Shown here in pieces: positions 36,501 to 44,669 of a DNA stretch of 64,000 nt; position 1 is the stretch's first letter; the number at the start of each line of letters is the position of its first letter. The stretch is from assembly GCF_900182645.1 (NCBI RefSeq), contig NZ_FXTA01000002.1:496001-560000 (forward strand), in the 5' to 3' direction. The position numbers and the translations under genes are program-made. The DNA is from Flavobacterium resistens (GTDB taxonomy: Bacteria; Bacteroidota; Bacteroidia; Flavobacteriales; Flavobacteriaceae). A model generated the notes under the pieces. It was given only the letters and a program-made list of their open reading frames with translations, searched no databases and was not told where the DNA came from.

Positions 36501-37272
36501 TTAATTTCCATGTATTAAGTTGTTGCATTGAATGATGGGCCGTTAAATCGAATTGAACGGGAACTACAGAAATATAGCCATTTTCCAACGCCCATTCATC
36601 TGTATCTTCGCCTTTGTCTTCGTTTGTGAATTTTCCGGTCAGCCAGTAATAATCTTTTCCAAAAGGAGTTTGTCGCTTGTCAAATTTCTGTGCATAATAG
36701 GCTTTCGCCTGACGACAAATTTTAATTCCTTTTATTTCGTTTTCTTTTAATTTCGGAAAATTTACATTTAAAACGACGCCTGTGGGTAATTTATTGGCAA
36801 GCGTCTCAAGAACTATTTTTTTAACGAAGGATTTTACGGGTTCAAAATCGGCATTCCAGTCAAAGTCTAATAGAGAAAAACCTATTGCCTGAATTCCTTC
36901 AATCCCAGCTTCGACAGCGGCGCTCATTGTTCCGGAATAAATTACATTGATCGAAGAGTTTGAGCCGTGATTTATTCCCGAAACGCAAAGGTCTGGTTTT
37001 CTTTTCAAAATTTCATTTACGGCTAGTTTTACGCAATCTACGGGAGTTCCAGAACAGCTGTATTCCGTTATAGAATCATCATCTTTAGAAATTTTATCTA
37101 AAAACAAAGTGTTGTTGATTGTTATGGCATGCCCCATTGCACTTTGTGGTTTATCAGGTGCAACAACCACAACTTCTCCAATAGTTTCCATAACACTAAT
37201 CAAGGCTCTGATTCCGGGTGCCAGAATTCCATCGTCATTGGTTACTAATATTAAGGGTTTTTCGTCTTTCAT
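36493..37272 (-). CDS. surE: 5'/3'-nucleotidase SurE
   Basis: This 259-residue enzyme dephosphorylates nucleoside monophosphates. The metal-binding N-terminus reads LVTNDDGILAPGI, and the family motifs APDKPQSAMGHAIT, SGTPVDCVKLA and SGINHGSNSSINVIYSGTM are present. The ATG is at 37270-37272. A -7-like box TACATTTG (minus, 37319-37326) lies 46 bases upstream. It heads the operon with the small membrane protein, lpxB, NlpC/P60 and comEC. Confidence 0.96.
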   Translation of the reverse strand: MKDEKPLILVTNDDGILAPGIRALISVMETIGEVVVVAPDKPQSAMGHAITINNTLFLDKISKDDDSITEYSCSGTPVDCVKLAVNEILKRKPDLCVSGINHGSNSSINVIYSGTMSAAVEAGIEGIQAIGFSLLDFDWNADFEPVKSFVKKIVLETLANKLPTGVVLNVNFPKLKENEIKGIKICRQAKAYYAQKFDKRQTPFGKDYYWLTGKFTNEDKGEDTDEWALENGYISVVPVQFDLTAHHSMQQLNTWKLNE

Positions 37273-37389
37273 GTTATGGTTGAATTTTTTGTTTTATCAA
37301 AATTAAAGCTTCTTTAGGCAAATGTAGTAACAGATTTTGGTAGATTTCTAACAAATAAATAAAAATTCTAAACTAAATCTTAAAGGACT

Positions 37390-37418
37390 TTTGAACAACA
37401 AACAATTTTATATCTTTA
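37390..37418 (+). promoter_or_regulatory. Promoter of the tail-specific protease gene
   Basis: TTTG (37390-37393), 17 bases and TATCTTTA (37411-37418) give a near-consensus promoter, with a leader of about 60 bases. Confidence 0.55.
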
Positions 37419-37485
37419 ACAAAAAATTATAGTGAGCTTGGCTTTGTTGGCACAGTTTTTACCGTAACTTAGATTAAAAAATTTG

Positions 37486-39669
37486 ATGAATGCTATTATT
37501 AAGTTTATGAAAAGAAATTATAAAATACTTATAGCCGTATTATGCTTATCTGTTACCCTGTTTGCATTTAAAATAAATGCTGATAAGTCTGAAGATCCGG
37601 ATCCAAATAGAGACAAAACGCTTTTAGAATTGCTTGCCTTTGTTATTGAAAAAGGACACTATAGTCCGGCTGAGATAAATGATGAATTTTCTAAAGGAAT
37701 TTTTAAAGATTATATTGATGCACTGGATCCTTCAAAAAGGTTTTTCCTGCAATCAGATATTGATGAATTTAAGCAGTACGAATTACAGCTTGATGACCAG
37801 TTTTTAAACAAAGATCTTACGTTTTTTAATCTTACTTATACAAGATTGATGAAACGTATGGAAGAAAGTAAAAAACGTTACAAAACAATTTTAGCACAGC
37901 CTTTCAACTATAATGTTGACGAGACTTTTAATGCCGATTATGAGCATCTTCCTTACGCTAAAAATCTAACTGAAATCAATGAAAGATGGAGAAAACAGAT
38001 TAAATTATCTACACTTTCTTCATTGGTTACAAAACAAAAATTAGAAGATGATAAAAAGAAAGCAGATCCTGCTTATAAAGAAAAATCATTTGAGACTTTA
38101 GAGAAAGAAACTCGTGAGAGTTCTTTAAAATCGTTAGATGATAATTTTAGTTTGATTAAAGATTTGAATAAAGGAGATTGGTTTTCTGTTTACGTAAATT
38201 CAATCATGACTCGTTTTGATCCTCATACAAGTTATTTTGCTCCTGAAGAAAAAGATCGTTTTGATGTTAATATCAGCGGAAAATTAGAAGGAATTGGAGC
38301 TCGTTTAACTAAGAAAAATGATTTCACTCAAATTGATGAGCTAATTTCTGGCGGACCAGCATGGAAAGGAAAACAACTTGAAGCAGGTGATATGATTTTG
38401 AAAGTGGCACAAGGAAACGAAGAGCCAGTAGATGTTGTAGGAATGCGTCTTGATGATGTTGTGAAAAAAATTAAAGGTCACAAAGGGACTGAAGTAAAAC
38501 TTACAGTTAAAAAAGTTGACGGTACTATTAAAGTAATTTCAATTATCAGAGATGTTGTTGAAATTGAAGAAACATATGCTAAATCTAGTATTGTTGAAAG
38601 AAACGGACTGAAATACGGTGTAATTTATTTACCAAAATTCTATATTGATTTTGAAAATAAAGATGGCCGTGACGCCGGAAAAGATATTGCACTTGAAGTA
38701 GAAAGACTGAAAAAAGAAGATATCAACGGTATTGTTCTTGACGTTCGTGATGACGGAGGAGGATCTCTTTCTACAGTTGTTGATATTGCTGGTTTATTCA
38801 TTGAAGAAGGACCAATTGTACAGGTAAAATCTGCTGGAAAAAAGAAAGAAGTTTTATACGATAAAGATAAAAAAATCGAGTGGGACGGACCATTAGTAAT
38901 TATGGTGAACAGTTTCTCAGCTTCGGCTTCAGAGATTTTGGCTGCTGCAATTCAGGATTACAAACGTGGAGTTATCATTGGAAGTAAACAAACTTACGGA
39001 AAAGGAACAGTGCAAAATGTTCTTGATTTGAATCAGTTTGTTCGTAATGCAAATTATGGTGATCTTGGAGCTTTGAAAATTACAGGGCAAAAATTCTACA
39101 GAATCAACGGTGGCTCAACTCAGTTAGAAGGTGTTCACAGTGATGTTGTGATGCCAGATCGTTACGCTTATTTAAAAATGGGTGAGCGCGATATTGATAA
39201 CGCAATGCCTTGGGACAAAATTGATCCAGCTGATTATAGTACTTGGACTTCTAACGAGAAATTCAATCAGGCAATCAATAACAGCCGTAACAGAATCGCT
39301 AATAATGATCAATTCAAATTAATTGAAGACAATGCAAAATGGATTGATATTAAAAATAAAGAGAACACTTATAGTTTAAATATTAAAAACTTTAAAGCGA
39401 CTCAGGAACAAGTTGAAAGTGAAGGTAAAAAATACAAACCAATTGCTGATTATAAAAACAATCTGGTTTTTAGATCATTACCTTATGAGGAGCTTGAAAT
39501 GAATAATGATGCTACATTAAAAGAAAAAAGAGAGGCTTGGCACCAGGCATTAGCTAAAGATGTTTATGTAGAAGAGGCTTTGAATGTTTTAGATGATTTG
39601 CAAACTAAAAGTTATGTAAAAAATACAGTTACTCCAAAAATGAAAAAGGATAAACTGGTAAAATCTTAG
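37486..39669 (+). CDS. Carboxy-terminal (tail-specific) processing protease
   Basis: This 727-residue S41 peptidase of the Prc type is anchored or exported by an N-terminal hydrophobic segment (about 13-28). A TSP N-terminal helical region is followed by a PDZ domain (about 240-330, EGIGARLTKKNDFTQI and AGDMILKVAQG), the S41 catalytic core with the Ser in NSFSASASEILAAA and the Lys in GSKQTYGKGTVQ, and a C-terminal DUF3340-like part. It degrades or trims periplasmic proteins. The ATG at 37486 is chosen over the TTG just before it; an ATG at 37507 is also possible. Confidence 0.94.
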   Translation: MNAIIKFMKRNYKILIAVLCLSVTLFAFKINADKSEDPDPNRDKTLLELLAFVIEKGHYSPAEINDEFSKGIFKDYIDALDPSKRFFLQSDIDEFKQYELQLDDQFLNKDLTFFNLTYTRLMKRMEESKKRYKTILAQPFNYNVDETFNADYEHLPYAKNLTEINERWRKQIKLSTLSSLVTKQKLEDDKKKADPAYKEKSFETLEKETRESSLKSLDDNFSLIKDLNKGDWFSVYVNSIMTRFDPHTSYFAPEEKDRFDVNISGKLEGIGARLTKKNDFTQIDELISGGPAWKGKQLEAGDMILKVAQGNEEPVDVVGMRLDDVVKKIKGHKGTEVKLTVKKVDGTIKVISIIRDVVEIEETYAKSSIVERNGLKYGVIYLPKFYIDFENKDGRDAGKDIALEVERLKKEDINGIVLDVRDDGGGSLSTVVDIAGLFIEEGPIVQVKSAGKKKEVLYDKDKKIEWDGPLVIMVNSFSASASEILAAAIQDYKRGVIIGSKQTYGKGTVQNVLDLNQFVRNANYGDLGALKITGQKFYRINGGSTQLEGVHSDVVMPDRYAYLKMGERDIDNAMPWDKIDPADYSTWTSNEKFNQAINNSRNRIANNDQFKLIEDNAKWIDIKNKENTYSLNIKNFKATQEQVESEGKKYKPIADYKNNLVFRSLPYEELEMNNDATLKEKREAWHQALAKDVYVEEALNVLDDLQTKSYVKNTVTPKMKKDKLVKS

Positions 39670-39694
39670 TTCGTTAAAGAATTAATTTGTTATT

Positions 39695-39734
39695 AAAATG
39701 CTCCATAGATGTACTATTTATGGAGCATTTTTTT
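39695..39734 (+). terminator. Intrinsic terminator after the tail-specific protease gene
   Basis: A perfect 13-base stem AAAATGCTCCATA/TATGGAGCATTTT with an 11-base loop and a T-run lies 26 bases past the stop. Confidence 0.88.
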
Positions 39735-39762
39735 GTAAGTTTATTTCGTAATAAAATAAAAG

Positions 39763-40551
39763 ATGAAGAATTATATTGTTTTAGGTTTGATCGGGTTGGT
39801 ATTGTTTTCTTGTAAAAAAGAGAATTCAGAAAGAGTAGAAGAGTTGCCAGAAAAACCGACACCTTTTACTTCGGCTTCGACGCAAAACACTACAGATTCT
39901 TTGTATACTGTTTCCTATTTGCCAACTTCAACCACAGGGCAAATTGTAAAGCATAAATATTATACGCTTTCTTATAATGAAAAATTCGAACAGGCAGAAT
40001 GGGTTGCGTACGAATTAAAAAAGGAATATTTAAAAAATAATGAATACAAGCGTCCTTATTTTATTGAAGATCCAAAAGTAACAACGGGTTCTGCAGATTG
40101 GAGAAATTATAAAAAATCAGGTTATGATAAAGGGCATCTTTGTCCTGCCGGCGATATGGAATTCAATAAAGATGCTTATAATGATACTTTTTATACCTCT
40201 AATATTTCTCCTCAAAAACACGATTTCAATAGCGGAATTTGGAACAGAATAGAACAAAAAACACGTTATTGGGCCGGAAAGTACAATGATATTTATGTAG
40301 TAACGGGAGGAATTCTGAAAGATTCAGACAAAAAAATAGGGACAGAAAATGTTGCTGTCCCTAAATATTTTTATAAAATCGTTCTGACCAAATCTGGGAA
40401 AGAACATAAAGTAATTGCTTTTTTGGTTCCGAATGAAGACAGTGACAAGTCTATTTATGATTTCGTTGTTCCGATTGAAACTTTAGAAAAAATGACTGGA
40501 ATTGATTTCTTTCCGAATTTGAAAAACTTAAAAAGCAGTAAGGACTTTTAA
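39763..40551 (+). CDS. DNA/RNA non-specific endonuclease, lipoprotein
   Basis: This 262-residue protein has a lipobox Cys17 (LVLFSC) and a His-Me finger NUC domain (about 75-255). The catalytic motif is GYDKGHLCPAGDM, a DRGH variant with Lys, and the metal-binding Asn lies in SGIWNRIEQKTR. It probably cleaves DNA or RNA at the cell envelope for nutrient or phosphate scavenging. Its last 24 bases overlap the converging rpe gene. Confidence 0.88.
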   Translation: MKNYIVLGLIGLVLFSCKKENSERVEELPEKPTPFTSASTQNTTDSLYTVSYLPTSTTGQIVKHKYYTLSYNEKFEQAEWVAYELKKEYLKNNEYKRPYFIEDPKVTTGSADWRNYKKSGYDKGHLCPAGDMEFNKDAYNDTFYTSNISPQKHDFNSGIWNRIEQKTRYWAGKYNDIYVVTGGILKDSDKKIGTENVAVPKYFYKIVLTKSGKEHKVIAFLVPNEDSDKSIYDFVVPIETLEKMTGIDFFPNLKNLKSSKDF

Positions 40552-41190
40552 TTCTTGAATAGTCTGAGTTGGATTTTCGGCTTTAAAAACAAAGCTTCCT
40601 GCAACTAAAACATCAGCTCCGGCTTCTACTAATTGTTTTGCATTTTTGCTGGTAACTCCGCCGTCAATTTCAATTAAAGTTGAAGCATTTTTACGAGTGA
40701 TCAAAGCTTTTAGTTTTTGCACCTTAGTATAAGTGTTTTCAATAAATGATTGTCCACCAAAACCTGGATTTACACTCATTACTAAAACCAAATCGATATC
40801 GTTTATCACATCTTCCAATAAGTCGACGTTAGTATGAGGATTGATCGCAACTCCAGCTTTCATTCCTTCTGCTTTAATGGCTTGAAGTGTTCTGTGCAGA
40901 TGTGTACAAGCCTCATAATGCACTGTTAAGATGTTGGCTCCTAAGTCGGCAAAAGTTTTAATATAACGATCCGGATCAATAATCATTAAATGTACATCGA
41001 TTGTTTTTTTGGCGTGTTTCGAAATTGCTTCTAAAACGGGCATTCCAAAAGAGATATTCGGAACAAAAACTCCATCCATGATATCGATATGAAACCAGTC
41101 AGCCTGACTGTTGTTTATCATTTCGACATCACGTTGCAGATTTGCAAAATCGGCAGCAAGAACTGAAGGAGCTATAAGTGTATTTTTCAT
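40528..41190 (-). CDS. rpe: Ribulose-phosphate 3-epimerase
   Basis: This 220-residue TIM-barrel enzyme of the pentose phosphate pathway starts IAPSVLAADFANLQRDVEM and has HIDIMDGVFVPNISFG, VMSVNPGFGGQSF and IEIDGGVTSKNA, which carry the metal and catalytic residues. It interconverts ribulose and xylulose 5-phosphates. A TATCTTTG box lies just upstream. Confidence 0.97.
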   Translation of the reverse strand: MKNTLIAPSVLAADFANLQRDVEMINNSQADWFHIDIMDGVFVPNISFGMPVLEAISKHAKKTIDVHLMIIDPDRYIKTFADLGANILTVHYEACTHLHRTLQAIKAEGMKAGVAINPHTNVDLLEDVINDIDLVLVMSVNPGFGGQSFIENTYTKVQKLKALITRKNASTLIEIDGGVTSKNAKQLVEAGADVLVAGSFVFKAENPTQTIQELKVLTAF

Positions 41191-41209
41191 TGTGTAGTAG
41201 TGTTTTATG

Positions 41210-41217
41210 CAAAGATA
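41210..41217 (-). promoter_or_regulatory. -7 box of rpe (TATCTTTG)
   Basis: A perfect TAnnTTTG on the minus strand lies 20 bases before the rpe start codon. No TTG stands at the normal distance. Confidence 0.5.
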
Positions 41218-41240
41218 AATTTTTTATGCACTGCATGGTA

Positions 41241-41394
41241 ATTTAACCGCAAAGCACGCAAAGATTTTTGGTTTATAAGGTTCTTAAAAAAACGCAAAGT
41301 TCGCAAAGCTTTGTGTGCTTAAAAAAAACAATAAAAAAACAATAAAAAAACTTGGCGAACTTTGCGTAAATCTTTGCGTGCTTTGTGGTTAAAT
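41241..41394. repeat. Nested palindromic intergenic repeat, copy 2
   Basis: Outer arms of 27 bases (41241-41267 and 41368-41394, one mismatch) enclose inner arms of 17 bases (41292-41308 and 41351-41367, one mismatch; core ACGCAAAGTTCGC). The A-rich centre contains short tandem AATAAAAAAAC-type units. The layout and inner arms match the element at 15407-15500, which marks a dispersed family. Confidence 0.82.
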
Positions 41395-41407
41395 TTTAAA
41401 AATGCAA

Positions 41408-41438
41408 AATAAAAAACTCCGGTAATCAGCCGGAGTTT
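41408..41438 (-). terminator. Intrinsic terminator of rpoD
   Basis: On the minus strand a 9-base stem AAACTCCGG/CCGGAGTTT with a 7-base loop is followed by TTTTTATTTT. It is about 120 bases past the rpoD stop codon. Confidence 0.7.
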
Positions 41439-41491
41439 CAATCATCAATCAAAAAACGAACAGTCAATCAAACTGTTGTTTGCTTTACAAG

Positions 41492-41549
41492 GTTTCATGT
41501 TTTCATGTTTCAAGTTACAAAAACAACCTGAAACTTTAAAACCTGAAAC
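41492..41549. repeat. GTTTCA-type imperfect inverted repeat
   Basis: About 25-base arms built from GTTTCATG/GTTTCAAG units on the left and AACCTGAAAC units on the right match at about 21 of 25 positions. It lies in the 3' untranslated region of rpoD. It may be a member of a second dispersed repeat family. Confidence 0.5.
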
Positions 41550-41558
41550 AAATATTGT

Positions 41559-42422
41559 TTATCCTAAATAAGTTTTAAGGATTTTACTTCTAGAAGTATG
41601 TTTCAATCTACGGATTGCTTTTTCTTTAATCTGACGAACACGCTCACGAGTTAAGTCGAAAGTTTCTCCAATTTCCTCAAGAGTCATTGGGTGTTGATCG
41701 CCAAGACCAAAATATAAACGAACTACATCAGCCTCTCTTGGAGTTAATGTTTCTAATGAACGCTCGATTTCAGTACGTAATGATTCGTGAATTAATTCTC
41801 TGTCTGGGTTTGGAGATTCTCCAGAGCGTAAAACGTCATAAAGGTTAGAATCTTCACCTTCAACAAGAGGTGCATCCATAGATAAGTGACGACCAGAGTT
41901 TTTCATAGACTCTTTTACGTCATTTACAGTCATGTCAAGTTCTTTTGCAATTTCCTCAGCAGAAGGTGGGCGCTCATTAGATTGCTCTAATAATGCGTAC
42001 ATTTTGTTGATTTTATTGATAGAACCAATTTTGTTCAAAGGTAAACGAACGATACGAGATTGTTCTGCCAACGCCTGAAGGATCGATTGACGAATCCACC
42101 AAACTGCGTAAGAGATAAATTTGAAACCACGAGTTTCATCAAAACGTTGTGCAGCTTTGATAAGACCTAAGTTTCCTTCGTTAATTAAGTCAGGAAGAGT
42201 TAATCCTTGATTTTGATATTGTTTAGCAACCGATACAACGAAACGTAGGTTGGCTTTTGTTAATTTTTCTAATGCTCTTTGATCACCCGCCTTAATTCTT
42301 TGTGCTAATTCTACCTCTTCATCAGCGGTAATTAGGTCAACTTTTCCGATTTCTTGTAGATATTTATCTAACGATGCAGTTTCACGATTGGTTACCTGCT
42401 TGGTGATTTTAAGTTGTCTCAT
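41559..42422 (-). CDS. rpoD: Primary RNA polymerase sigma factor (RpoD/SigA)
   Basis: This 287-residue sigma-70 lacks region 1.1 and the non-conserved insert, the short form typical of Bacteroidetes. Region 1.2 reads [14 protein letters not shown], region 2 has [30 protein letters not shown] and [13 protein letters not shown] in pieces, region 3 has RPPSAEEIA, and region 4 ends [27 protein letters not shown] in pieces. It directs transcription from the TTG/TAnnTTTG promoters in this window. A GAGGAG sequence lies 9 bases before the ATG. Confidence 0.96.
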   Translation of the reverse strand: MRQLKITKQVTNRETASLDKYLQEIGKVDLITADEEVELAQRIKAGDQRALEKLTKANLRFVVSVAKQYQNQGLTLPDLINEGNLGLIKAAQRFDETRGFKFISYAVWWIRQSILQALAEQSRIVRLPLNKIGSINKINKMYALLEQSNERPPSAEEIAKELDMTVNDVKESMKNSGRHLSMDAPLVEGEDSNLYDVLRSGESPNPDRELIHESLRTEIERSLETLTPREADVVRLYFGLGDQHPMTLEEIGETFDLTRERVRQIKEKAIRRLKHTSRSKILKTYLG

Positions 42423-42431
42423 GTTTTTGTC

Positions 42432-42438
42432 TCCTCAA
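42432..42438 (-). promoter_or_regulatory. Shine-Dalgarno-like sequence upstream of rpoD
   Basis: The minus strand reads TTGAGGAGACAAAAACATG. The GAGGAG lies about 9 bases from the rpoD ATG, a good distance for pairing with 16S rRNA. The other starts examined in this window mostly have AT-rich leaders without such a site. Confidence 0.5.
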
Positions 42439-42505
42439 TTTTTAAGTGTACAAGTAGTTATACGTATGAAGTGTCAAAAAAGTTACAACGAAGTAAAAAA
42501 TATTT

Positions 42506-43969
42506 TTAAAATTTATAATTTATTCCTGTTTGCAGCGATAAACTATAGGGTTTTGCTTCTCCATTTTCTTTAAAAGTATTGAGATAATATTTGAAAATAG
42601 GGTTTAGATCTAAGCCAATTTTATCTGTTAATTTGTATGTGAAGCCTATTCCGAGATCATAGGAAATATTGACTCCAGAAATATTTTTTGCTTCTCCAAT
42701 CGTTTGTTTTTCAACTTTTTCAGATTTTAAATAAAGCTCATTTTTGTCTAATATTAAAAAGCTGAATCCGGTAAAGGCATCGATTCCAAATTTAGTATCG
42801 TCTTTTTTTAGTGCATAATCAAAGGCCAGTGGAATTTCATAATAAGAAAGTTTTTGATGCAATTCAATGTCGCTTGCATTTGCAAAAGTATCTTTTATAT
42901 TAACGTCCGATTTTAAATCGATGTTATTATAATTCGTAATTAAATTTTGACCGAGTTCCGTCGTAATTTTTAAATTAATCTTTGAAAAACCAGCTCGGAA
43001 GCCGAATTTGTCAAACATAGTTTTGACATAAACTCCATAATGCGAACTTACAGGATGGCTTTTTGAAAGATCGTCCATAGTTGCGTTAATCAATGACTTG
43101 CCATTCAAAGAGCCAAAAATTGCCGGACCATAAAAAGCATGAATACTTACATCTGGATTCAATTCATTTGTTTTAGTGTTGTAAATTGTTTTTTTGTATT
43201 CTCTTTTTGCTGTTGCTTTTACTGGGGTTTTTAGACTATCAATAGTTATAATGCTGTCTTTTTTTATTTCCGTAATTTTTGGAGATGTTTCAGCTTTTAC
43301 GATTATTAAAGTGTCTTTTTGTTCAATACTTTTTTGTGGAGTTGGTTTAAAAGGAGATTTTTTAATTTTCCCTTTGTTCTGTTTAGTGCTTTGGTTTTTA
43401 TTTGTTTTTTTTGAATCTACTTTTGCATTTTTTCCTTTTGATGCCTTTTTTAAGTTTGCCGAAAAACCTGGTTTAGCTGTTTTTTTGACAACTTCTGGTT
43501 TTATAGGTTTTGTATTTCTTTCTTCTTTTCTAATAACTACTTTATATTTTTTTACCACTTCATATTCTTCATATTCATTTGTAGAGGTAATTAACTTACT
43601 GGATTCTTTTATAAGTTTAACATTTTTGGTTTTTGAAACCGTAGTAATTTGGTCTGGTTCTGTTTTTAATAATATAGATTTTGGATTTGGAACTTTACTT
43701 GATTTTAAAGTCTGATTTTTTGTATTGACTTCGCTTTTTGATTGTGTTTGCTGTGTTTGATTTTTTTCCTGAAAATCAGATTTAAGATAAAGTAATGAAC
43801 AAGAAAGCACGACAGCGATTAAACTCGGAATTAACCAAGCCAAAACTCGTCTGCGTCTTTTTTGATTTAAATCTGCTTCAATTCTTGACCACAAAGCGTC
43901 ATTCGGACTTTTGTCCAAATTATTTAAGTGATCTCGGATTGCTTTTCCTATTTCAGTTCTATTTTCCAT
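42506..43969 (-). CDS. Candidate dual membrane-spanning anti-sigma factor (Dma-like)
   Basis: This 487-residue protein has three parts. Residues 1-41 are charged and presumably cytoplasmic (IGKAIRDHLNNLDKSPNDALW), a single hydrophobic helix spans 42-62, and a long Lys/Thr/Ser-rich linker (about 65-275) leads to a C-terminal beta-barrel-like domain (about 280-487, from VSIHAFYGPAIFG to SLSLQTGINYKF with a terminal Phe). The layout would reach from cytoplasm to outer membrane. It begins inside the end of an ECF sigma factor gene (11-base overlap), the place of an anti-sigma factor. This matches the dual membrane-spanning anti-sigma factors (Dma) described in Bacteroides. Family assignment is from architecture, not alignment. 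Confidence 0.7.
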   Translation of the reverse strand: MENRTEIGKAIRDHLNNLDKSPNDALWSRIEADLNQKRRRRVLAWLIPSLIAVVLSCSLLYLKSDFQEKNQTQQTQSKSEVNTKNQTLKSSKVPNPKSILLKTEPDQITTVSKTKNVKLIKESSKLITSTNEYEEYEVVKKYKVVIRKEERNTKPIKPEVVKKTAKPGFSANLKKASKGKNAKVDSKKTNKNQSTKQNKGKIKKSPFKPTPQKSIEQKDTLIIVKAETSPKITEIKKDSIITIDSLKTPVKATAKREYKKTIYNTKTNELNPDVSIHAFYGPAIFGSLNGKSLINATMDDLSKSHPVSSHYGVYVKTMFDKFGFRAGFSKINLKITTELGQNLITNYNNIDLKSDVNIKDTFANASDIELHQKLSYYEIPLAFDYALKKDDTKFGIDAFTGFSFLILDKNELYLKSEKVEKQTIGEAKNISGVNISYDLGIGFTYKLTDKIGLDLNPIFKYYLNTFKENGEAKPYSLSLQTGINYKF

Positions 43970-44510
43970 TTTTTTGTTTAGAATAATAAAATGTACTTTT
44001 TGATTTAATTTTTTCCTTTAAAATTTGTTTTGCCCGATGCAAATTTGATTTTGAAGTGTTTTCAGAAATTGATAGCATTTCGGCAATTTCCTGATGTGAA
44101 TAATCGTCTAATTCGTATAAACTGAAAACCAATCGATATTGATGTGGCAATTCCTGAACAAAAGACAAAATTGTATCTAGCGACAAATCGATTTCATTTT
44201 CATTAATAAAATCATCATCGGGATATTCATCTTTAATTGCTGTTAAAAGATAAGATTGCTTATAGCGGGCTATTGCTTTGTTGATTGTTATTCTTTTGAT
44301 CCATCCTTCAAAACTTCCTCTTCCTTTATAATTTTTTATATTGCTGAATATCTCTATAAAAGCATCATGAAGATTGTCTTCAGCCTCAACTTCATTGGTA
44401 CAATACTTAAGACATAACACATAAAGCATTTTCTTATACTCTTGGTATAATTCTTCTTGCGCTTTTCGGTTTTGCTTAATGCACTTCTTTATGAGTTCGT
44501 CTAAATTCAA
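43959..44510 (-). CDS. ECF sigma-70 family factor
   Basis: This 183-residue sigma factor has region 2 at about 15-90 (LYVLCLKYCTNEVEAEDNLHDAFIE in pieces and FEGWIKRITINKAI) and region 4 at about 120-175 (YSHQEIAEMLSISENTSKSNLHRAKQIL in pieces). No ATG is available near the start; the codon at 44508-44510 is TTG. Its product probably partners with the overlapping downstream envelope-spanning protein. The target genes are unknown. Confidence 0.9.
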   Translation of the reverse strand: MNLDELIKKCIKQNRKAQEELYQEYKKMLYVLCLKYCTNEVEAEDNLHDAFIEIFSNIKNYKGRGSFEGWIKRITINKAIARYKQSYLLTAIKDEYPDDDFINENEIDLSLDTILSFVQELPHQYRLVFSLYELDDYSHQEIAEMLSISENTSKSNLHRAKQILKEKIKSKSTFYYSKQKNGK

Positions 44511-44599
44511 ATTTTATCTTTTGATTTTGTAGTATTGTTGTAAGGTGATCTTCGGTTTATAATTAATAGTGTAAAAAAAAGAAAAAGGTTGCGTTAAAT

Positions 44600-44647
44600 A
44601 AGAAAAAAATAAACCTCTATTTCAAATTTAGAAACAGAGGTTTATTT
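44600..44647 (-). terminator. Intrinsic terminator at the end of cassette 1
   Basis: A 17-base stem with one mismatch (44607-44623 and 44631-44647, AAATAAACCTCT core) is followed on the minus strand by a T-run. It lies 22 bases past the MG2/plug gene and separates the cassette from the ECF sigma gene. Confidence 0.85.
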
Positions 44648-44669
44648 GGATGTTTTGATCAGAATAAAA

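Larger units (their letters stand above)
41191..41558. other. Gene-free stretch between rpe and rpoD rich in palindromes
   Basis: This stretch holds the rpe -7 box, the second copy of the nested palindromic repeat, the rpoD terminator and a GTTTCA-type inverted repeat. I see no coding region. Confidence 0.75.

Noticed and set aside
41241..41394. CRISPR-like or tandem repeat array
   Set aside because: The repeats are inverted, not direct with spacers, and there are no cas genes; it is a nested palindrome.
43194..43715. 173-codon plus-strand open frame, hydrophobic and Phe-rich
   Set aside because: It is the antisense of the Lys-rich linker of the Dma-like protein; AAA-rich codons read backwards give Phe.
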